Shown in pieces: positions 1-3,423 of a DNA stretch of 5,969 bases (positions are counted from its first letter, which is position 1; the number at the start of each line of letters is the position of its first letter). A program made the position numbers and the translations under genes. A model generated the notes under the pieces. It saw nothing but the letters and a program-made list of their open reading frames with translations, was not told the DNA's origin and ran no database searches. Source of the DNA: a bacterium (lineage in GTDB: Bacteria; Vulcanimicrobiota; Xenobia; Xenobiales; Xenobiaceae); NCBI GenBank assembly GCA_017444165.1, contig JAFSXH010000205.1, positions 1-5,969 of the forward strand. The letters are read 5' to 3'.

Positions 1-15
1 CTTTTTATTCCTCAA
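1..15 (-). promoter_or_regulatory. Ribosome binding site of a gene starting beyond the left edge
   Basis: Read on the minus strand, the 15 bases after the proB stop are TTGAGGAATAAAAAG. GAGG is a good Shine-Dalgarno core, and a start codon just outside the window would have suitable spacing. This suggests a gene directly downstream of proB in the same operon. proA (glutamate-5-semialdehyde dehydrogenase) is the usual partner, but none of its coding sequence is visible, so that identity is inference. Confidence 0.45.
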
Positions 16-798
16 TTAAGACTGTGCGCAAAACAGCGTTCCCAACTTTTCTCCATCTTTGAGGCGCAAGATAACATCCTCTTCACTAGCTTTAGCGATA
101 ACCATAGCTCCCCCGTAACTCAGAACAGTGCGAGCCGCATTTAGCTTAGAAGTTAGGCCACCCGTTCCACCATCCGTTTTTGTGCGCCGATCTAAACTTT
201 CTACTTCTGGAGTTATTTCAGTAACTAACTCTAATATCTCTTCCTCTTTGTCTGGAGGATTAATTAATATCCCTGGCACAGAGGTTAAGTTCACTACAAC
301 ATCAGCATTGAGCAGTGAACCTACAGTCGCCGCTAAACTATCATTGTCACCGAAGCGGATCTCTCCCGTAGATACGGAGTCATTTTCGTTGATTATAGGG
401 AGAATATTGTATTCTAGAAGGGCATTCAAAGTATTGCGGGCATTGAGATAGCGTTCTTTATCGTCCACATCCTCACGGGTCAGCAGTACCTGAGCGACCT
501 TTATTCCCAACATGGCAAACAAATTTTTATAACTATCCATAATTTCAACTTGGCCTATGGCGGCTAGAGCCTGCTTGACAGGGAGAGTATCTAAACCTTC
601 AACTTGCAATATCTCACGTGCCATGCCGATAGCCCCCGAACTGACCAGGACTACTCTACAGCCCCTCTCCCTCATTTGCGCAATTTGAGCAGCCAAACCC
701 AACATAATTTTACCATTTAAACGGCCGTGTCCATCCACACAAACTCTAGTACCTACCTTGACGATCCAAGTATTGGCTTCTTGTAAAACTTTACGCAT
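16..798 (-). CDS. proB: Glutamate 5-kinase (kinase domain only, no PUA domain)
   Basis: ProB phosphorylates L-glutamate with ATP to gamma-glutamyl phosphate, the first and usually proline-inhibited step of proline synthesis in the cytoplasm. The 260-residue product shows the amino-acid kinase fold signatures in order: VKVGT at residues 13-17 (phosphate-binding Lys14), VSSGAIG at 52-58, AAIGQ at 79-83, YLNARNTL at 117-124, INEND around 136-140, RFGDND at 148-153, and GTGG at 211-214 followed by Lys218. E. coli-type ProB is about 367 residues with a C-terminal PUA domain. This protein stops after the kinase domain, as in some lactic acid bacteria, and the stop looks natural because the kinase domain is complete. 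The ATG start at 798 is preceded by TTAGAGGTTGAT, which places GAGG five bases from the start. A promoter candidate lies about 50 bases further upstream. A downstream partner gene probably begins beyond the window edge. Confidence 0.96.
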   Translation of the reverse strand: MRKVLQEANTWIVKVGTRVCVDGHGRLNGKIMLGLAAQIAQMRERGCRVVLVSSGAIGMAREILQVEGLDTLPVKQALAAIGQVEIMDSYKNLFAMLGIKVAQVLLTREDVDDKERYLNARNTLNALLEYNILPIINENDSVSTGEIRFGDNDSLAATVGSLLNADVVVNLTSVPGILINPPDKEEEILELVTEITPEVESLDRRTKTDGGTGGLTSKLNAARTVLSYGGAMVIAKASEEDVILRLKDGEKLGTLFCAQS

Positions 799-844
799 AT
801 CAACCTCTAATTTACATTCCTACAACTATTTATATTTTTTTACT

Positions 845-873
845 ATAGTACGTCTATAACCTTGTGTTGTAAA
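845..873 (-). promoter_or_regulatory. Putative sigma-A promoter of proB
   Basis: On the minus strand, TTTACA (868-873, five of six to TTGACA) is followed after exactly 17 bases by TACTAT (845-850, four of six to TATAAT). The proB start lies about 45 bases downstream, leaving a short leader that contains the Shine-Dalgarno site. The spacing is ideal, but the -10 match is only moderate and the region is AT-rich, so a chance match is possible. Confidence 0.5.
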
Positions 874-879
874 TTACAA
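867..879. promoter_or_regulatory. 13-bp palindrome over the proB -35 box (possible operator)
   Basis: TTGTAAATTACAA is a perfect inverted repeat of six bases around a single central base. It covers the predicted -35 hexamer of the proB promoter, a position where a dimeric repressor could block RNA polymerase. A second perfect palindrome, TACTATAGTA (841-850), covers the -10. I do not match either to a known regulator. AT-rich palindromes of this size can arise by chance, so the operator role is inference. Confidence 0.3.
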
Positions 880-932
880 ACTTCGTTTATTCCTTTTTAT
901 GTTGTAAGCCTGATATGTTGTGTTTGTGTTGG

Positions 933-1019
933 GCAGTTTAGACATTTTTGTTGAGCCTCCGCTCTTCGCTTCACTCCGTTGCGCTCCGAGATGTCGGCTC
1001 ACCAAAAAGTCGAAACTGC
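933..1019. repeat. Long imperfect inverted repeat (hairpin 1, copy A)
   Basis: The left arm starts GCAGTTTAGACATTTTTG and runs to TGAGCC. The right arm runs from GGCTCACCAAAAAGTCG to AACTGC. The arms pair over roughly 24 positions with few mismatches: GCAGTTT and GAC pair, then the T tract with the A tract, then TGAGCC with GGCTCA. The loop of about 38 bases is rich in CTTCGCTTC/GCGCTCCGAG-type sequence that can itself fold partly. A run of T within the stem is not at the 3' end, so it does not look like a simple intrinsic terminator. Confidence 0.8.
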
Positions 1020-1090
1020 TTCTTAATTTCAATGTTTCTGCAGTTTGGATCAGATCTTCATTCTTGTTGTATTTCGTGTGGATGGTTTCT

Positions 1091-1160
1091 GGAGCGTCAG
1101 CTTTTTTCGTGGTTGCTCGTTTCACTCGCAGGGACTGAAACGAAAAAACTGACTGTCTCC
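1091..1160. repeat. Inverted repeat (hairpin 2, copy A)
   Basis: GGAGCGTCAGCTTTTTTCGT (1091-1110) pairs with ACGAAAAAACTGAC and the following CTCC (1140-1160). There is one single-base bulge within the T tract region and a small internal loop before the outer GGAG/CTCC pairing. The roughly 29-base loop carries TTGCTCGTTTCACTCGCAGG. The final bases of the right arm also belong to the adjacent hairpin 3, so the two structures compete. Confidence 0.75.
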
Positions 1161-1171
1161 TCTACGACAGT
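1152..1171. repeat. Small hairpin 3, copy A
   Basis: ACTGTC and GACAGT form a perfect 6-bp stem around the 8-base loop TCCTCTAC. The whole 20-base structure is identical in copy B. It overlaps the right arm of hairpin 2, so a transcript could form one or the other but not both fully. No T run follows on the plus strand, which argues against a terminator. Confidence 0.65.
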
Positions 1172-1295
1172 TCGTAAGGTCCTGGTTTAAGTTTATTCAG
1201 GCTGTAAGTTTGTGTTATAAGCCTAGTATGTTGTGTCTGAAGTTGTGTCCTGTGCGTTTTTACGTTGTAAGCCTGATATGTTGTGTTTGTGTAGG

Positions 1296-1373
1296 GCAGT
1301 TGTGACCTTTTTGTTGATCCTCCCGCTCTACGCTTCGCTCCGAGAGGTCGGCTCCCCAAAAAGTCACAACTGC
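1296..1373. repeat. Inverted repeat (hairpin 1, copy B)
   Basis: The outer stem is perfect over 11 bp: GCAGTTGTGAC against GTCACAACTGC. A T tract then faces an A tract, and inner CCG/CGG and CTCT/AGAG pairings fold most of the interior, leaving a small CGCTTCGCTCC-type loop. The interior is about nine bases shorter than in copy A, yet the outer pairing is better. That fits a structure that is kept while its sequence drifts. Confidence 0.8.
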
Positions 1374-1443
1374 TATTCAAAGTCAATGTTTCTGCAGTTT
1401 GGGACAGATCTTCATTCTTGTTGTATTTCGCTTAGTAGTTTCT

Positions 1444-1516
1444 GGAGCGTCAGCTTTTTTCGTCGGGATTGCTCACTTCGTTTGCACGGGCTAGACCGAA
1501 AAAACTGACTGTCTCC
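1444..1516. repeat. Inverted repeat (hairpin 2, copy B)
   Basis: The left arm GGAGCGTCAGCTTTTTTCG is identical to copy A. The right arm is CGAAAAAACTGACTGTCTCC. The loop differs clearly from copy A in length and sequence and contains GCTCACTTCGTTTGCACGGG. Hairpin 3 (1508-1527) again shares the final bases. Confidence 0.75.
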
Positions 1517-1556
1517 TCTACGACAGTTCGTACAGTTTGGGCTGAAGTTTATTTAG

Positions 1557-1595
1557 GCTGTAAGCCTGATATGTTACGTTTGTGTTGGGCAGTTT
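1557..1595. repeat. Truncated third copy of the structured repeat
   Basis: This 39-base stretch matches the first 39 bases of copy A with three differences, all transitions, then stops matching inside the left arm of hairpin 1, just after GGGCAGTTT. Unrelated AT-rich sequence and a heptamer array follow. It may mark the end of a tandem duplication or a deletion breakpoint. With the copies at 901, 1214 (diverged) and 1264, the leading sequence occurs four times in the block. Confidence 0.75.
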
Positions 1596-1604
1596 TAATT
1601 AGTA

Positions 1605-1639
1605 GTGCAGAGTGTGGAGTTTGGAGTTAGGAGTGTGGA
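1605..1639. repeat. Heptamer array, five units of GTnnGGA type
   Basis: Five consecutive 7-bp units are visible: GTGCAGA, GTGTGGA, GTTTGGA, GTTAGGA, GTGTGGA. The units drift mainly at positions 3 and 4. Short heptameric repeats of this kind occur in intergenic DNA of several bacteria (cyanobacteria are the familiar case). No function can be read from them. Confidence 0.75.
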
Positions 1640-1661
1640 AAGAAAGAATTAATTCATTCCA

Positions 1662-1692
1662 ATTACGAATTACGCATTACGAATTACGAATT
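1662..1692. repeat. Heptamer array, four units of ATTACGA type
   Basis: The units are ATTACGA, ATTACGC, ATTACGA, ATTACGA, followed by a decaying ATTA. The period is the same as in the neighbouring array (7 bp), but the unit is unrelated. The array ends about 50 bases before the transporter start. Confidence 0.75.
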
Positions 1693-1724
1693 AAAAAGGT
1701 AGGTTCAGTGGAAAAGAAAAAAAA

Positions 1725-1744
1725 TAATTGGTGAAGAATAGTTG
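1725..1744 (+). promoter_or_regulatory. Ribosome site and TTG start of the MFS gene
   Basis: GGTGA (1730-1734) lies seven bases before TTG at 1742. The codon directly before TTG is an in-frame TAG (1739-1741), so the frame cannot extend further upstream. The next in-frame alternative, GTG at 1748, would be 13 bases from GGTGA, which is less favourable. TTG is therefore the preferred start, with moderate certainty. Confidence 0.5.
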
Positions 1745-2953
1745 CTTGTGACAGATCTTTGGGCGGTAATTTTCTCTTTCATTTTAATATTTGCTTTTAG
1801 CTCAATAGATAATTGCATCGCTCCTATGACTGGAGAGTTGAGTGGAACTTTCTCTATAGCTATCGAGAGAGTTCCTGTTTTAATATCTTTTTGTACTGCT
1901 GGAACGGTTTGTGGACTAATTATTGGGCCAGCCATTTTGAAAAGAGTATCTGCCGGTAAATTGCTGTTGGCCAGTACTCTGTTTTTAGGACTCAGTCAAT
2001 TACTCTTTACTTCAAGTCATACGCTTTGTGCGGGTGTAATTTGGCGGTTTGTGGGAGGAGTAAGTTCTGGTTTGGTAGCCTCAGTAATGTGGCATCTGAC
2101 CTTTCACGATATAGCCAAAAAATACTTTCAAGCTATGGTAGCGGTACTGATGTCCTCAAGGCCTCTAGCTGTTGCACTCGGTGTTCCTATAGCTGGCCTC
2201 TTGGCAGGATATACCCATTGGCAAATACCGATGATCTGTCTTGCACTGCTCTGTCTAGCCAGCGGTTTAGGATTATTTTCTATTTATCCCAAATCTAGCG
2301 AGAGCGAAGAGCGGAGCTCTATCAATAATCTCTCTCTGCTCTATCCTTACAAAAAGGCTCTGCAAGCCCCTTACGCTCTCACTTACTACCTGGGAACGAC
2401 TATCAACCGCATGAGCTACTTCGGCTTTTATACTTTCTGTGGATTGTGGTTTATTAAACATTACAATCTAGAACTTTCTCAGATAAGTTTGTCCCTATTT
2501 TTTATAGGTCTAGGTGAATGTTTAGTAAATTTTTTTACAGGAACCATCATAAAAAAATGGGGACATAGATTAACTTTTGTGAGTAGCGTAATTATCTCTT
2601 CAGTTATCTTGCCCTTGTATATTTATGGAAAGCAACCATTAAATATAGCTATAGCTTTGATAGCTATTTTTATGATCCTAGATAGAATTTACTCTATGGT
2701 ACTAATAGTCAGTATTCCCGATATGTTCAATTTTCAGGGAGATAAAACAGCCTTAGGATCTCTGAATACACTCACCGCCTGGGGAGCTATGACATTGATC
2801 TCCGCCTTGCAGAGTCAATTTACAGAGTTATGGGGCATAACTAACATAGAAAATTTATTAATTATCTGTTTTTTACTAGGAACGGCCTTAGTTAGTTTTG
2901 TACAGATCAAAACTACATTTAAGTTAAAAAAACTGAGCTGTTACAATACATGA
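1742..2953 (+). CDS. Major facilitator superfamily transporter, 12 helices, substrate unknown
   Basis: The 403-residue product is an integral membrane protein with about twelve hydrophobic segments, near residues 7-26, 45-65, 72-90, 95-117, 129-155, 160-181, 210-237, 247-266, 276-295, 299-324, 340-357 and 370-389. A polar loop at 183-207, rich in Ser, Glu and Lys, separates the two six-helix halves as expected for MFS. Family-like stretches include WRFVGG (101-106), GVPIAGLLAG around 147-156 followed by HWQIPM, and a motif-A-like GTIIKKWGHR (267-276) in the second half. The corresponding first-half loop is degenerate (GPAILKRVSAGK). The pattern is closest to drug:H+ antiporter or sugar/amino-acid efflux-type (DHA1-like) permeases, but the substrate cannot be read. 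It starts with TTG, points opposite to its neighbours and ends 14 bp from the dtd stop, so it is probably its own transcription unit and possibly a later insertion. Confidence 0.88.
   Translation: MLVTDLWAVIFSFILIFAFSSIDNCIAPMTGELSGTFSIAIERVPVLISFCTAGTVCGLIIGPAILKRVSAGKLLLASTLFLGLSQLLFTSSHTLCAGVIWRFVGGVSSGLVASVMWHLTFHDIAKKYFQAMVAVLMSSRPLAVALGVPIAGLLAGYTHWQIPMICLALLCLASGLGLFSIYPKSSESEERSSINNLSLLYPYKKALQAPYALTYYLGTTINRMSYFGFYTFCGLWFIKHYNLELSQISLSLFFIGLGECLVNFFTGTIIKKWGHRLTFVSSVIISSVILPLYIYGKQPLNIAIALIAIFMILDRIYSMVLIVSIPDMFNFQGDKTALGSLNTLTAWGAMTLISALQSQFTELWGITNIENLLIICFLLGTALVSFVQIKTTFKLKKLSCYNT
1844..1875. repeat. Near-perfect 32-bp palindrome inside the MFS gene
   Basis: GGAACTTTCTCTATAG is followed directly by CTATCGAGAGAGTTCC. 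Of sixteen opposed positions, fourteen are Watson-Crick, one is a G-T wobble and one is a mismatch, with no spacer. It encodes residues 35-45, in the loop after the first helix. As RNA it would form a strong hairpin about 100 bases after the start codon. No T run follows, so it is not an intrinsic terminator. Confidence 0.7.
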
Positions 2954-2967
2954 ACTATAACGAATTT

Positions 2968-3408
2968 CTAAGGTGTATCGACGATAACTGTAACGGGTCC
3001 ATCGTTCTCTAAAGTTACATGCATGTGAGCTTGAAATTCGCCTTCCTGTACACTAACACCGAGTTGACGCACACACTCTACAAAGTACTTATAAAGTTGA
3101 CGAGCTTTTTCTGCGTCGGCTGATTCACTGTAACTAGGGCGGCGACCGTGGCGACAATCACCGTAAAGGGTAAATTGGGAGACGATAAGTATTTCGCCTT
3201 TGATCTCATCTAAGCTGAGGTTCATCTTGCCATTTTCATCGCGGAATAAACGCAAACCGACGATCTTATTGGCCAGCCATTGGGCCTGTTTTTCGTTATC
3301 TGTATGGTGAACAGCGACTAAGACTAAGAGGCCGCGCTCTATCTGGCCGACTGTCGCCCCCTCTACTTCTACTTTAGCAAAATTTACTCGCTGAACTACT
3401 GCTCTCAT
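2968..3408 (-). CDS. dtd: D-aminoacyl-tRNA deacylase
   Basis: Dtd hydrolyses D-amino acids (and glycine mischarged on tRNA-Ala) from tRNA in the cytoplasm, protecting translation from wrong-handed residues. The 146-residue product has the family's normal length and its defining motifs. The N-terminus MRAVVQRV is typical. SQFTLYGD (77-84) is the SQxT catalytic-pocket motif and is followed by CRHGRRPSY. NDGPVT (135-140) carries the Gly137-cisPro138 motif at the same positions as in E. coli, which provides chiral selection. The ATG start is preceded by GAAAGGTAAATT, placing AAAGG seven bases upstream. It begins 15 bp after the rel stop on the same strand, so co-transcription is likely; rel-dtd adjacency is common in Firmicutes. 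Its stop faces the MFS stop across 14 bp. Confidence 0.96.
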   Translation of the reverse strand: MRAVVQRVNFAKVEVEGATVGQIERGLLVLVAVHHTDNEKQAQWLANKIVGLRLFRDENGKMNLSLDEIKGEILIVSQFTLYGDCRHGRRPSYSESADAEKARQLYKYFVECVRQLGVSVQEGEFQAHMHVTLENDGPVTVIVDTP

Positions 3409-3423
3409 AATTTACCTTTCATC

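Larger units (their letters stand above)
901..1263. repeat. Structured tandem repeat, copy A (about 363 bp)
   Basis: This is the first of two long direct copies. It begins with GTTGTAAGCCTGATATGTTG. It then holds a long imperfect hairpin (933-1019), a conserved linker containing CTGCAGTTTGG and CAGATCTTCATTCTTGTTG, a second hairpin (1091-1160) and a small hairpin (1152-1171). It ends with about 75 bases not found in copy B, which include a diverged extra copy of the leading sequence at 1214-1236. Copy B starts immediately after it. The stems and linkers agree closely between copies, while the hairpin loops differ. No coding function is apparent. It could be a non-coding RNA, a MITE-like element or a palindromic intergenic repeat; I cannot assign a family. 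Confidence 0.8.
1264..1556. repeat. Structured tandem repeat, copy B (about 293 bp)
   Basis: The second direct copy follows copy A without a gap and shares its order: leading direct repeat, hairpin 1 (1296-1373), conserved linker with CTGCAGTTTGG, hairpin 2 (1444-1516), and small hairpin 3 (1508-1527). The leading 29 bases are identical to those of copy A. It lacks the extra segment at the end of copy A and runs into a third leading repeat at 1557. Differences from copy A concentrate in hairpin loops and in one covarying stem position. Confidence 0.8.
880..1741. other. Gene-poor block holding a tandem structured repeat and heptamer arrays
   Basis: This stretch between the divergent proB and transporter genes has no reading frame I would defend. 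Small frames exist on both strands, but they have poor ribosome sites and no recognisable domain. Those on the minus strand resemble each other only because they cross the same duplicated DNA. The block contains two copies of a structured element, a truncated third copy, and two arrays of 7-bp repeats that reach to within about 50 bases of the transporter start. From about 1693 to 1741 there is only an A-rich leader with the transporter's ribosome site; I see no strong promoter. Confidence 0.7.

Noticed and set aside
933..1160. Intrinsic terminators in the hairpins
   Set aside because: The T runs lie inside the stems, not after them, on either strand.
874..1386. Two similar minus-strand reading frames (874-1125 and 1162-1386) sharing GGSTK and TNTTYQAYN-like segments
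   Set aside because: Their similarity follows from crossing the two copies of the same duplicated DNA, and they run through hairpin 1. Composition is low-quality and no domain is seen. Structure rather than reading frame is what is conserved.
1233..1508. Plus-strand frame of 91 codons through copy B
   Set aside because: It covers both arms of the inverted repeats, has no convincing ribosome site or domain, and its counterpart in copy A is broken differently.
901..1556. Assignment of the repeat to a named large ornate RNA or a retron RNA
   Set aside because: No reverse transcriptase or other partner gene is present, and I cannot match the secondary structure to a known family by eye.
901..1595. 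CRISPR array
   Set aside because: There are only four irregular copies with 30- to 300-base spacing, and the intervening DNA is itself repeated rather than unique.
2646..2670. ATAGCTAT repeats in the MFS gene as a regulatory site
   Set aside because: They are explained by repeated Ala-Ile codons in a membrane helix (AIALIAI).
2940..2994. Bidirectional terminator between the convergent MFS and dtd genes
   Set aside because: Only a 6-bp GTTACA/TGTAAC pairing with a loop of over 40 bases is visible, and there is no suitable T run.
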